From: Diploptera punctata
Lineage: Eukaryota > Arthropoda > Insecta > Blattodea > Blaberidae
Assembly (NCBI GenBank): GCA_030220185.1
Contig: JASPKZ010003421.1
Coordinates: forward strand, 1,400,001 to 1,464,000
Length of the DNA: 64,000 bases
Direction of reading: 5' to 3'
This document shows positions 42,481 to 53,637 of the stretch, in pieces (the stretch's first letter is position 1; each line of letters starts with the position of its first letter). A program made the translations under genes and the position numbers. The notes under the pieces are model-generated. The model did no database searches. It had not been told where the DNA came from and was given only the letters and a program-made list of their open reading frames with translations.

Positions 42481-42617
42481 GTTATAGAGGATGTGTTACA
42501 GAGGTTGAACTGTGCCCGAACAGGAGCATATGGTCTTTACATAATTCACAAAGGGAATAAGTGCGCTTAGAAACAGGTGCACTTGTCTCCTTTCTATTCT
42601 GGATTCTTCAATTATTT

Positions 42618-42630
42618 CTCTCTGTCTCTA

Positions 42631-42699
<69 letters not shown>

Positions 42700-42702
42700 T
42701 TA
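42618..42702. repeat. (CT)n(AT)n microsatellite
   Basis: CT repeats (42618-42665) followed by TA/TTTA repeats. Confidence 0.95.
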
Positions 42703-42772
42703 TTTATTTACTTACTTATTCACTCATTTTTGCGGGGCACTTACAGATCTTCTTCACCTGGGAATGTTTTTT

Positions 42773-43142
42773 ATCAATGCCACCAGGTTTTCATTATGAC
42801 ATTTCTGGTATTCTCTCCTGGCATGACGTACTTGTAACCCACTTCTGATTTTGGGATGCCTGTCCCGATTATATGAAAGGTGTCCCGATTATATGAAGGG
42901 TGAAGTGATGGTAATGATGCGTCAGAAGTGGCCTTTAACTAAACTTAATATAAATCATACGAATATAATAATGATAGATGGTGTTCGGGAACTGTTTGAG
43001 CGTTAAAGTTTCCTGACTTTTGACTTATAGATGAAGGAAAATCCCGAAACACCTCACCTAGGAAACGTTTCCCGATCGAGGATCGAAATCGGGCCCGTTG
43101 CATGACAAGGCAGCACGCTACCTCGAGACCATAGCGATGGAC
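42773..43142 (-). mobile_element. SINE-B copy, diverged
   Basis: Minus strand: GTCCATCGCTATGGTCTCGA, CTGCCTTGTCATGC, a B-box region (TTTCGATCCTCGATCGGG), then the shared body and the B tail (CAGGCATCCC..., ACATCAGAAG-type, GAGAATACCAGAAATGTCAT). A 21-bp direct repeat (TGTCCCGATTATATGAA) was duplicated inside the tail at 42862-42902. Confidence 0.75.
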
Positions 43143-44319
43143 ATCATCTGAGAATGTATAATATGAAATGTGTTCAATAGAGAATACTTATTATTTTTTT
43201 GCCACATACCTTCATTCATCCTCAGATTTTTATGGTCTTTCTCAAAGTAGTCTCCTTTGGGTGCAATGCATTTGTCAGTCAGCAAAGACAAGCTGTAACT
43301 GTTTTTATAGGCCATTCAGACCCGCTTCTGAAGATGGAAAACGCCTCTCGCGAAGATGTCAAGTTAGAGATTATGAAAAAAATGGCGAACGGGGCTAATT
43401 CCGGTCTATAGGGAGGGTGAGGGACCCATTACACTTTGATTTTTGCGAGATATTCAGCAACAACATTTACGACATGCGATGATTATCGCGATGCAGCATC
43501 CACACAAATGTGACCTTTGCCTTTTGCGCCTTATATGGCCTTGCAAAATTATAATGACATATCTATAGTATTGTACCGTACTGTTGTGTGTGCAGATATA
43601 ACACATTAATAAGCCATTTCACCAATATCAAGACATGAGATGACCATAACTTGCCCAGCAGAAGGATCAACTTTTTTTTTTTTTTTTTTTTTTTTTGGAG
43701 GTTGGTGTTCAAGGAAATTTTTACACGGGGTGTTGCTGTTTGCTCTCAGGATCGAAATGATGTAGTCTTTGAAATAAATGCTGATTCACCTCCACTGTAG
43801 CCGTAGGCGGCACTGAATGTCTTCGACTTCCACACCACTTACAGATAAATAATAAACATTTTTAATGGAAAGCCCTTGTAGTATATCTCTAGGCAGAAGA
43901 TCATAACAGGCCCCTAAGCATATTACCTGAGAGGATTATATACGTTGTATACGGGAGATCTGGGCTCGTTAGCATAGTTTTTAATTTTCCTACTTTTTTT
44001 TCTACATAATACAGATAATATTTACAGCGAATAATACGGATGCTGTGGATACCAAAAATCCTTGGCTATAAATTAATGAAGAAAATTTAACATAAAACTG
44101 CTTGCTAATTCGTCATAAATTGTTTAAAAATGTTGACATAGTGAGTTGACAGGGTAAGTTGACATAGCTTGATAGTTGATAAGATCTAAGGAATAAATTC
44201 AAGTTGGTAATTTAAAAAAAATTATAAAAATAAAAAAAAGTCATAAATGTGCTTTTTATGCACTGAATATATAGAAAAATAAATCACGTGTAAAAAATAT
44301 GGTGAAATTTCATTTATTT
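43143..44319. other. Unassigned; possible mariner scrap
   Basis: Around 43200-43315, minus strand, LTDKCIAPKGDYFEK recalls the C-terminus of mariner-type transposases (a cysteine-isoleucine then G-D-Y-F-E), but nothing else supports it. A poly(T) run of about 25 bp lies at 43673-43697. The rest is unassigned. Confidence 0.3.
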
Positions 44320-44324
44320 ATTCA

Positions 44325-44640
44325 TGTTCACTAAGAAAATAGGTATATCGCTCAATTTAGAAACGACAAACAATTGGTTTTATGTCAGTAATCCAATACA
44401 TAGCATCCTAGGATATTTAAAACCACATGAATGTTCGAAGATTTCATCTGCAGCAGCATCTAATTTCCTCGCTATTCAGCAATACCTGTCCAAATTCCTT
44501 ACAGAGATGCTGAATTCATCTTCTGTAATTTCAGCTAGGCTTCCTTTATCCACAACATGCAAACGTACATCATTCCTTATTTTATCAGCAGAATGCTTGG
44601 ACCGTTCAGACTTTCTTTTGTATTTCCTCATGATAAACTT
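44325..44640 (-). pseudogene. pogo-like transposase N-terminus, tentative
   Basis: On the minus strand, starting near 44633, MRKYKRKSERSKHSADKIRN followed by DVRLHVVDKGSLAEITEDEF and a stop. The opening RKYKRK... and the following helix-turn-helix-like stretch resemble the DNA-binding N-terminus of pogo/CENP-B-like transposases. The continuation is broken, and no catalytic part is seen. Confidence 0.35.
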
Positions 44641-44654
44641 GATACAATAATAAT

Positions 44655-45004
44655 AATAATATTGTTTTGCACTCTTCTAACTTTACTATCTAACCTCTCT
44701 TGGTTAACTCTTGTTTTTTCGGCCCCGACGCTATTAGGGCATCCGAGGGCTAGGGAGTCTTTCCTTTCTTCCATTTCTTCTTTCCTTTATTTTCTTTTCT
44801 TCTCCACAAAAGCCTGACCAGAGGCTATAAGACGGCAGCCCCATCACTGGTCTTGCCTTCCTTTGGCCAGCAACCAATCGAAGGGACTATTATTATGCTT
44901 TCAAGTCTCATACGAGAATTTCCCGGAAGGATCACGCTGGAAAGAAACTTTTCTATAGGATCGTAACAGGCCTTGGCCTAATACATGGAAGGAAGAAGAA
45001 GAAG

Positions 45005-45066
<62 letters not shown>
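44655..45066 (+). mobile_element. Possible unclassified retroelement with (AAT)n tail
   Basis: A GC-richer unit (GGCCCCGACGCTATTAGGGC, CCTGACCAGAGGCTATAAG, GGCCAGCAACCAATCGAAGG) ends in GAAGGAAGAAGAAGAAG and then (AAT)n at 45004-45066. The layout is like a SINE or LINE 3' end. It is the only copy in the window, so this is inference. Confidence 0.35.
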
Positions 45067-46199
45067 GAGACAAAATACATCAGACATCTACTTTTTAAAA
45101 AAATGCAAAGTATGAGGGTAAGTTTGCATAACCACGTTTTCTATGCCAACTTTATCTCTAAGTTGGTATGCCAACTTGTCCCAAATGACAAAATTCTTGC
45201 TGACTGTTCAACATTTTATGAAGGATTTCAGCACTTAAATTCAACTTTATAGACCACTATATCCAGCTTAACTGTAAAAACGCCTAAACATACTTTCCAG
45301 CTTCAGAGAATAACAAATCTCTTAAGTTTAATAAAATATGTATAAACGTACCATGTAGAACATGATAAAACTGGTTCTATTTCCTTCCTGGGAACACAGA
45401 TCATATTGAAACTATAAGGAATATCGCATTATCCTAGGATGGTTTGACAGTCGAGATACATAAGCTCAGAGTTCACTATGGAAACATATAAGCTGAATGT
45501 CAACTTACACCTTATACCAAGTAGCTCCGGTCTCCCCTGTAGTTACATAACTAAAAATAATTAATTTTGATCACTTAAAAGGACGTATGCTGCTCAGTTC
45601 AGTTTAGTTTAATAGTATATTACGATGCGATGTTGGGAAGTGGTTTTTACAGAATCGAGGAAAATATTTTATTTTTTTTTCCAAGGTTCTTTAAAACACT
45701 TCACAAACGTGCGTTGTACATTATTCACGTCTATCCAACGTTTTTAAGTGGGTGAAAATCGTGTTGAAAGATTCCGTTACATAGACCGACAGATGCAGAT
45801 ACAGGTCAAGCTAATATAAAGCGTGTAAGAATCACTAAGAGTCTTGTACCCATTTGGCGGACAAATCGCTATCAGCAGTATTGTACAATATGCTTTCATA
45901 AAATTATTTCTTAACACACAAGGCTATGTATAGCGGAAGGGTTTGGAACTTAATTATAGATGTTTTGTACACAATATAACTTTTAGAAATTGTGCACCAG
46001 CAGTATTCTTAAATCCGAGATTGAAAATATGAAAATTTGACAATTAAACTTTCAAATCACACCGAGTTCGAATCCAATCTCAAGGCAGGCATGCTGCCAT
46101 CTTATCTAGCGCTGCTCAATATTCGACATGAAAGGTGATTTTAAAGTGCCTAGTATACATCGATGACGCTACAAAATAAAATTATTTTATTTCTTTACC
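45067..46199. other. Unassigned spacer
   Basis: No gene recognised. GTTGACAT/GTCAACTT words recur at 44145-44165, 45140-45185 and 45500, possibly ends of a degraded element. Confidence 0.3.
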
Positions 46200-46490
46200 T
46201 AAGAACTACTCGACATCATAGACATTATAGAAAAGAAAAGATTACAGTGTTATGGCCATGTCAAAAGAATACCAGAGCAAAGATCGCCAAAAATTGTTTT
46301 GGAATGGATCCCAATTGAAAGGAGAAAGAGAGGAAGACCAAAGAAAACTTGGATAGAAGGGGTACAAGCAGCTATGAATATCAGAGGAATGGAGGAAGAT
46401 CAATGGATGGACAGAGAGGAATGGCGTTTCCGGAAGACGGCGGCAGCTGCCATGATACCGGATGATGATGAACTACTCTTAGGATAATAT
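46200..46490 (+). pseudogene. LINE-F-type C-terminal fragment
   Basis: Open from IIEKKRLQCYGHVKRIPEQR, then SPKIVLEWIPIERRKRGRPK and KTWIEGVQAAMNIRGMEEDQ to WMDREEWRFRKTAAAAMIPD and a short GAT tail. It has the conserved W-GHV-RM, GRR-RGRP-W and W-DR-W motifs in order and is the clearest example of this C-terminus here. All upstream domains are missing. Confidence 0.75.
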
Positions 46491-46679
46491 AGAAATTCAT
46501 GTTGTAAAACAATAATGACCATAATGCAAATAAGAGTTTTAGGCCTAGTGCCCTGTTACAGTTTGTAGGAATCGTCCAGGTGTCTCATAGGCTATGGATG
46601 TCCTTTACTTCGCTTTCCTGATGGTGGGTATTTCATGATAGTATTGCAGTCTACATGCATTCATTCTTCTAGCATTTTA
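46491..46679. other. Unassigned spacer
   Basis: No feature recognised. Confidence 0.25.
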
Positions 46680-47290
46680 AAAACTCACTGGCTCTATCGA
46701 ACCTGTAGGTTCATAGCTACTCGGAAATAAGCTCTCCATACATCCCTATCGTGAGGTAACATTTTCTAATCATTCACTGTATAATATACTTCCTTCAAAA
46801 TGGTTAACATTGTTCCTCCATGTCATTCTCGGTGTACAATCTGGACATTTTTTCTCTGGTTTTCCCTCAAACAGCTTCCATGCCCCTATTTAATTCCTCA
46901 TTCGGTCACATGCCCTGTAAATCGCAGCCTGTTCATATTATATCTGGATTCCTATCAATATAATGTAACTCACTGTTGTAAAGTATTTTCCATTCCCCTG
47001 TATATTCTTCTCTCTTTGGTCCAAAGTTTTCTTAAGAACTTTATCTCAAATACTCGTAATATTTTCTCCTCCCTTAATGTAAGCGTCCATGTTTCGCATC
47101 TATATAATAGAACTGGGAGAATAACAATTTTATATATCTTCAGTTTAACGTATTTTCAGAGAAGTTGGGACGATAATAATGCATGATAGCAAGCATTTCC
47201 AGAATTGACCTTAAGTAATTTCTTTGTGCTTCTCATTCCTATTTGTAATTATTGTTCTCGAATTTGAATTAATTCACTTATATTATCTTT
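46680..47290 (-). pseudogene. LINE-A 3' fragment
   Basis: Minus strand, decayed: the same blocks as 39430-39990, from a FGNACYHA-type segment through LTLREEKILRVFEIK and the GPKREEYTGEW region to the RMTWRNNVNHF region and a YRFDRASE end with the CCAGTGAGT tail. No intact frame of any length. Confidence 0.65.
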
Positions 47291-47468
47291 TTTAAATGTT
47301 TAACTTTTTTTTCTAAACTGCGTCAACTTTCAGTTCAGAAATAATTCCTTGGTTTCTTTTGTGATATTGCGGCAATGTTATATTTACCTACTCGGCGCAT
47401 ACATTTAATTTTCTGCTGCTGTTAATTTGAATCTGCGTGATTTTTTATCTTACTTCCACATACTACAA

Positions 47469-47580
47469 TGTGGAAAGCTACGGGAAGCTACCACACCTAC
47501 AATTCCCTAGTAAAGCTGCAAAGAATGCTTGATTGCAGTAAAAGACTTGCCCTAGGGCAGAAAACTGTAAATAAATAAAT
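47469..47580 (+). mobile_element. SINE-A, 5'-truncated copy 5, with target duplication
   Basis: Tail only: TGTGGAAAGCTACGGGAAGC, TAGTAAAGCTGC, a shortened hairpin region, GACTTGCCCTAGGGCAG and an AAATAAAT end. A 9-bp repeat ATACTACAA lies at 47460-47468 and 47581-47589. Confidence 0.82.
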
Positions 47581-47850
47581 ATACTACAAGTATTAAAATG
47601 GGCTTTGCTAGGGTGTTGTAAAATTTTAGTCCTATATCTATCTGGATTTGTGATATATACAAAAAATGTTGATGATGTCTATTATTTGAAGAAATTCTAT
47701 ATTTTATATGACTTATTTTTGGTGTGGAACTAAACAATGCAGATAGTTAAAAGTGCTACTATATTATTATTTAGTATTCCTCTGGAATTTATAGCTTTTG
47801 TTTTGTCATTAAAGGTTTTAAATCCATTTCCTGGAGCAATTAATTCCAGT

Positions 47851-48180
47851 TTGGCGGCTCGGTGGCGCAAGCGGATAGACGCTTGCCTCTCATCGCTGGG
47901 TCTCGAGATCCACTCTCGGTCATTCCATGTGGGTTTCGTGGGAACAAAACGGAGCATTGGCAAGTTTTCTTGGAATTTATCCGGTTTCCCCTGTCACAAA
48001 TTTCATTCCACCATTTCTCCATACTCTTCTCATCCATTTAGTTTCATTTAGTTCATCCGCCCCTGTGACGGTGCGTCCGAGGTGATCGACCGGCATCCTT
48101 GTCGTTCACAGACCTCTCTAAATATAGGGGCTCATCTCATCTCACCCTAGACCCGATCCTGAGTTGGACACCAGTTGAGG
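47851..48180 (+). mobile_element. SINE-F copy 1
   Basis: Begins with a strong tRNA-like head: GGCTCGGTGGCGCAAGCGGA (A box) and a CGAGATCCACTCTCGG B-box-like word, reminiscent of a type II (Leu/Ser) tRNA. The body has GTGGGTTTCGTGGGAACAAA, TTTCTTGGAATTTATCCGGT and GACGGTGCGTCCGAGGTGAT, ending in CATCTCATCTCACCC and GGACACCAGTTGAGG. A decayed relative is at 32745. Confidence 0.65.
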
Positions 48181-48211
48181 ATATTATTGTAAATGAATTC
48201 CAGTTTCTTTT

Positions 48212-48505
48212 CAATAGCATTGTCATGCTATGCTTGCAGCTTTACTAGGGAATTGTAGGTGTGGTAGCTTCCCGTTGCTTTCCACACCGGTGAAGTACGA
48301 TGATGATAATAATGATAAGGGTGATGATGATGGCCATATGATTTCGGGGACAGTTTGGGCCTTAAAGTTTTCCTGACATTTGCCTTACAGGTGAGGAAAA
48401 ACCCCGATAAAAAACCTCACCCAGAAAAACTGCCCCGACCGGGGATCGAACCCGGGCCCGCTGCGTGACAAGGCAGCACGCTACCTCGAGACCACAGCGG
48501 TGGAC
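48212..48505 (-). mobile_element. SINE-A copy 6, 3'-truncated
   Basis: Full head (GGGTTCGATCCCCGGTCGGG) and body, with the tail stopping inside the hairpin (CATAGCATGACAATGCTATT) rather than reaching the ATCC end. The missing 3' end could reflect internal priming or later deletion. Confidence 0.85.
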
Positions 48506-48509
48506 ATAT

Positions 48510-48600
48510 TGATGATAATATATTTAAATTGACAGAGTTTAGATGATAAGGCCTTCACTCAACCAGTGAAAAATAAATTAAATACACAAAAATTATGTAA
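48510..48600 (-). mobile_element. LINE-C 3' tail fragment
   Basis: On the minus strand CTGGTTGAGTGAAGGCCTTA and a decayed AACTCTGTCAATTTAAATAT match the LINE-C 3' end at 40912 and 60860. Only the tail is left. Confidence 0.45.
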
Positions 48601-49230
48601 CATAATATATAGAAAAAAATTAACAGAATTAAATATACATACACTTATATGAATTAAGTTAAAGCTGCTTAAATTAATATAACAGCAGTATAATTTAAAT
48701 CACCAATTAATCTGCTGATAATCTACTAAAAGACCATTCACAAATAAAGTAAAAATATAAAATACATAAACAAAATATTTAAATCTATTTTAGAAGAGGG
48801 TAATGTCCGCTAGGGATTTAGTAACGTTGAAACTTTTAAAATAAATTGAATTGTGTAGACACAACAAAATGTCCCATTTAAAGAGGAGCAACAGAAATTC
48901 TTGGTGTACAGCGATGTAACCATGACAACAAGCCACGAGAGCTTAAGGCACAGCAATTGTAGCACCTTGTAGGGTTTCTGCTCCATACTGATTGCTATTA
49001 GACATGGGAAGGTTTCCCTCTCATTAAACATGGATTAATACAGGTACAGCTAACTTCACTTGCAACTTGTGCTCATATAACATTAGCTATAAAGTATATG
49101 TGACTAGTATTATAAATCAGTTTGTTAGATATTAAACCAAATACATTTCGCTTTATAAACTATGTAATTCTATTTTGACACAGAAATACAATTACTAGAC
49201 CTCGAAGGACTAACATTTTATGCATCTAAA
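48601..49230. other. Unassigned spacer
   Basis: No feature recognised in about 630 bp. Confidence 0.3.
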
Positions 49231-49470
49231 TTAGATTATAAATGCATCAATAAAAAAAATACACTCTAAAAATGTATTAATAGTGGTAGTAGTTCCTGTC
49301 ACACCTCTTGGAAGCATAAGGCCTTTATGAAAGCACGTCATCGGATTAGATTTTTTTTGCCAATTCCTGACATCATTCCAACTTTTCCCTTGTTCGATTT
49401 TTGTTGTTGCAATGCTGCGCCATGTAATTTTTGGTCTTCCTCTTTTTATAGGCAATCACTGTGGATTACA
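49231..49470 (-). pseudogene. LINE C-terminal tail fragment
   Basis: Minus strand PIKRGRPKITWRSIATTKIE, then QGKSWNDVRNWQKKSNPMTC and PRGVTGTTTT: the basic RGRP-TWR motif followed by a conserved-looking tail ending at a Thr run encoded by an (ACT)n-type repeat. This differs from LINE-A and LINE-F tails. Confidence 0.55.
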
Positions 49471-49925
49471 TTCTAGTGCATTCTTTGGCGCACTGTCTAG
49501 TTTTCTTCTGAGAGTTTGTCCAAACTATTTCCATTTCTGATATTTAATATATATTTCCAAACAAATGTTATAAATAAAATTAATTTCTATAGCATGATTA
49601 TCAAGTTGTGAGTCATTAATATCGTAATACATTATCAAAATATAGAAATTAGATAAAAGAATAAAGAGCATTCAATTATTGGAATGACATGGACATCTAA
49701 AATGAATGAATGGTGAAATATTGCCAAAGAATGTTTTTGAATGGATACTATCTCGAAGGAAACGAAGAGGTAGACCTCAACACAAGTGAAGAATACAATA
49801 AAGGAAAGAAATTACGAGTAAAAGAATGGGAACGGGGAAATAGAGAAATATATAGGAAAATAACAAAAGAACATTTGTCAGTGAAATTATTCTTATACAT
49901 TTATAAACTTGTTTAATAATAAAAA
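49471..49925. other. Unassigned spacer
   Basis: No family recognised. A basic plus-strand frame at 49710-49916 (MVKYCQRMFLNGYYLEGNEE...) might be a decayed LINE tail: ILPKNVFEWILSRRKRRGRP-like codons appear around 49718-49775 in another frame. Confidence 0.35.
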
Positions 49926-49991
<66 letters not shown>

Positions 49992-50022
49992 CACTACTAC
50001 CACTACTACTGCTACTACTACT
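49926..50022. repeat. (ACT)n microsatellite
   Basis: About 97 bp of ACT repeats with a few CCACT and GCT interruptions near the right end. Confidence 0.95.
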
Positions 50023-50685
50023 GCCATATAACTTGGACGTTTTTATTCGTAGACCATTAATTCATTATCTCAAATTGCTTATATAATATCCCTCTATACG
50101 TAGTTAAATTTGTTCGGTATAATTCATTTACACCCTGTATATAAAATTGGAATACAAAAATAAATCACATTAGAAAAATAATCTCCTCGATGTTTCCTTA
50201 ATTAAAACGTACAACAAATTGTTAATCATTTGATCCTAGGAAAATATTAGTAGAAACATTTAGAATGCTCCATTATTATTGTGATATTCGTTTTACACAC
50301 CTATATATTATTTTTACTCAAAGACGTTCATAACTCTTCCGAACGTTTTACTTGCAGTATTTTCAGTTACGGTATAATGTATAACATTATACATTTCGTT
50401 CCTTTAATATCATCTAGCCCTATGATGGTGCGATGGATCTGGTATATTATACTCCATGAAAAATACCTTCATCGCTTCTCATCTCTATGTGGGATATGAG
50501 TAGAGGATTTAGTCTACTATATCCCATGTACAAATTTTCATCTTGAAACTGAATTATATATAGTCTGAAAACAGTTTTAAAATGAAGACTAATTCCCATA
50601 TAGACGAATCCATTTATATTTGTTAAAAACGTTATGTTCTTAGCCATTTCAATGCTGTAACAGATTTATGACTGACATTCCTTTA
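50023..50685. other. Unassigned spacer
   Basis: No feature recognised. It ends at the TA target of a mariner element. Confidence 0.3.
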
Positions 50686-50687
50686 TA

Positions 50688-51949
50688 TGAGGGCGATTTC
50701 AAAAGTTCTGCACACTGAAGTTGAAATTAAACAAAATTAAAATATTTAACAAAATACCTCTGCAGGCCTTCAATATAATCTCCATTGTTCCTTATGAAAG
50801 CTTCCCAACGTTTTGGAAAATCCCGTATTCCGGATAGGACACCTTCATTGTTGAGCTGTCTGATCACTCGGGTCACCTCATTGGAAACATCGTCAATAAT
50901 TCCAAAACGTTTTCCACTGAGTGAGTTCTTCAATTTGAGAAACAAAATCTAATTCTCGTGGGCTCAAATCAGGACTGTATGGTGAGTGGGGAAGTAATTC
51001 CCATCAATATTTGTCAATAATTTATCTCATTGTTACGGCAATAAGCGGCTTTTAGTTATCGTGCAAAATGAGGAACAGCAGCTGTAAGCATGTTGGGCTT
51101 TCCCTGGCGAATTTTCGGGCGCAAAATAGTTTGCAGAAACAACTTGTAGTATGCACCAGTTACAGACGTCTCCTGAGGTACTCTGTTTGTGGTAATGACT
51201 CAATTAACCTCATAAGCACAGATCATCATCAGTTTCACCTTCGATTGTTAGCGGCGGCATTTTGTTTTGGGAGCGGAAACTCTGAATGTTTCCATTGAGA
51301 TAACTGAGTTTAGTTCTGGCTCAAAATCGCTCTCCTTGTGTTCGGTAACGTTGAAGCAATTCTTTTGCGACCTGCCTTCTGCTCTTCACTCAGATGATGA
51401 GGAACCCATCTTGGAGAAACTTTTCTCATCTTTAAATTTTCAGTAATGATTCTGTAAACTGAAGTGACAGACATTCTGGCCTCATGTGCAATTTCCTCAC
51501 ATGTTTTTCGTCGATCCTCTCTCAAAATGACATTAGCAATAACCTCAGGAGAGTATCTGTTGCAGTTGATGACCTTCCTCTTCTTGGGTTGTCCTCAGTA
51601 CTTATCCGACCTTCACGGAAACGAGCAGCCCATCGTGATACTGTGCTACGACCCGCTACTCTGTTTCCGCACACCTCCCTCAAAGTATTGTGAATTTCAG
51701 TTGGCTTCTTTCCACGTAAAGATTCAATTTTGATGTGGGATCGCTGGTCACTACGTGTAATCCGATCTGACTTGGTTTTCTCTTCCATTTTAAAACTGAA
51801 TTATTCACGACACAGACAAGCTAACCAGGGCACACATACACAGCCGTCAAGCCTAAAGTCTGATTAACAACTGATGCAAATTTCAACTCGATCTCCCCAC
51901 CGTAAAGGTCGTGCATGCGCCATGTGCAGAACTTTTGAAATCGCCCTCG
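50688..51949 (-). mobile_element. mariner element, full length but decayed
   Basis: Terminal inverted repeats of about 27 bp, GAGGGCGATTTCAAAAGTTC at the left and its complement at the right, are flanked by TA on both sides (50686-50687 and 51950-51951). The 1262-bp length is normal for mariner. On the minus strand the transposase is visible in pieces, so the element is complete in outline but inactive. Confidence 0.88.
50727..51788 (-). pseudogene. mariner transposase, frameshifted
   Basis: From 51788: helix-turn-helix region with KIESLRGKKPTEIHNTLREV and GRSTVSRWAARFREGR. Then, in another frame, REDRRKTCEEIAHEARMSVT and SVYRIITENLKMRKVSPRWV. The middle (about 51300-51060) reads only across shifts, with PKIRQGKPNM-like and ILHDN (second catalytic Asp) segments. 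Then SPYSPDLSPRELDF (third catalytic position, the DD34D class) and GIRDFPKRWEAFIRNNGDYI at the C-terminus. The DETW segment was not found. Several frameshifts make it nonfunctional. Confidence 0.8.
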
Positions 51950-51951
51950 TA

Positions 51952-52542
51952 CATTCCTCTTTCACATAAAATGAAATCCTGTTTTCATAACTTCATACTT
52001 ATGTAAGAAGTAAATGATTCACCTAATGAAAATACAATATTTCTTTATCAATTTATAAAAATATAGTAGAATTTCTGTGACAGCCTATTTGACGAAGTCT
52101 TTGAATTCTTTCTTAAAGATTCATTGACTCTCCTGGTCGTTGCGATCGTCTCGCTGAGGTTCGCGGACCGCCAAGTCAAACTGGGGTTTCGACGAAATGG
52201 GACATAATATTCACATATCTGATTCCCGTTCTCGCAATTATTTACATGCTTTTAATTTCAATAATTTAGTCGCTCATCTTGCTGTGGAAGACATCGAAGG
52301 ATATATGAGAAGTGTGTTCTGGATGATCTCTAACATCTAGTACGCACACTATTTTTCTTCACTTTTTTATCGAAATTATACCTTTTTCCTTAAATTTGTT
52401 TACACATTTTAGCACATTATGATGTTGGTATGCCTTACAATTCTGTTAAAAATCGCCTTCTAACTTTTGTGCAAGAGTTTATCACGTAAGAATCGTACGG
52501 TACATAAAAATAATTTCTAATGTGTAATCATATCTTGCCATT
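51952..52542. other. Unassigned spacer
   Basis: No gene recognised. A GC-rich patch at 52130-52195 (TCTCGCTGAGGTTCGCGGAC) stands out from the AT-rich background but matches nothing I know. Confidence 0.3.
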
Positions 52543-52894
52543 ATCCATCCATAGTAATTCTGCCCGAAGGCAGGTCCTTCAATGCAATCATAGTATTTCA
52601 TGCTATGCTTGCAGCTTTACTAGGGAATTGTAGGTGTGGTAGCTTCCCGTTGCTTTCCACACCGGTGAAGGATGATGATGTTAATGGTAGTGATAATGAT
52701 AAGGATGATAATGATGGTGACGGCCATATTATTTCGGGGACCGTTTGGGCCTTAAAGTTTTCCTGACATTTGTCTTACAGGTGAGGAAAAACCCCGATAA
52801 AAACCTCACCCAGAAATACCGCCCCGACCGGAGATCGAACCTGGGCCCGCTGCGTGACAAGGCAACACGCTATCTCGTGATCACAGCGGTGGAC
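52543..52894 (-). mobile_element. SINE-A copy 7
   Basis: Full-length SINE-A: ATCCATCC end, hairpin (CATAGCATGAAATACTATG), ACCGGTGTGGAAAGC, variable GATGATGATGTTAATGG segment, shared body and B box GGTTCGATCTCC. The target duplication is unclear. Confidence 0.88.
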
Positions 52895-52899
52895 TGTTG

Positions 52900-53005
52900 T
52901 CATTAGGCCTATAATAAATAATAATGAATAGCTCTGTTTTAGCCGGAAGAGTTAAGGTCTTCAGCCCTTCTCTACCATTGAACCAAGTTAAAAAGAACAC
53001 AAAAA
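52900..53005 (-). mobile_element. LINE-C 3' tail fragment
   Basis: Minus strand GGTTCAATGGTAGAGAAGGG, CTTAACTCTTCCGG and an AT tail match the LINE-C 3' end. It abuts SINE-A copy 7. Confidence 0.5.
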
Positions 53006-53317
53006 TTACTACTACATCTAAATTGCAAAAAGGAAATAAAATATCTACATTATAATTATTATTTACAATAGATTTTGATTACTCTAGATTTAACGATAAA
53101 ACAAAAATGTACAAGAAAGAAGGATGATAAAAAATAGTATTAATGATACAGAATAAATTAGTTCGAGATAACATAATAAAGTATTGATACACTCGTAACT
53201 TTGTAAATACAGGGCTCGAACTCCATAGTGACTCAAGTAAGACTTCCCTCTGCAAAAATCTGAATATGAAGATTTGCGTTTACCGACGAGGAGGCAACTA
53301 TTTGAACTATCGTACGA

Positions 53318-53447
53318 AGGACACAAAAACCGTGAAAGTCCCTTTAAAAAGCTAATTTTATTGAATCTCATAGTCAGCTCCACATTTTGTAAAAATAGTA
53401 ATTTTTATTTAATATTGCATTTACTAATACTAAGAATATGTATGTCA
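53318..53447. repeat. Unit of a ~180-bp repeat (left of nested LINE)
   Basis: ACACAAAAACCGTGAAAGTC, TTTATTGAATCTCATAGT, TTTGTAAAAATAGTAAT and TTTACTAATACTAAGAATAT recur in the same order at 55565-55685. The two copies flank the LINE-B/Tc1 complex. Confidence 0.6.
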
Positions 53448-53637
53448 TCATCATCATCAAGGTTAGACCTTAAGTTATATTCTGATCTCATGCTAGAAAT
53501 GGCCTGTCCATCGTTTACTGGATCATCCTATGTTTCTTCGTCCTAGTGGTTTGTAATGAAGAATCTGTTTCTATTATTATCCATTCTATTGATGTCGTCC
53601 ATCCATTTATCTCTGTATTGTGCAATTCTATTTAATA

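Noticed and set aside
43118..43315. mariner transposase C-terminus
   Set aside because: Only a KGDYFEK-like end is visible; no other mariner motif or TIR lies nearby, so it is noted only as a possibility.
50671..51960. CATTCCT next to both ends of the mariner as a target duplication
   Set aside because: The words are on the outer side at one end and beyond the TA at the other, so they do not have the geometry of a duplication; TA alone is the expected target.
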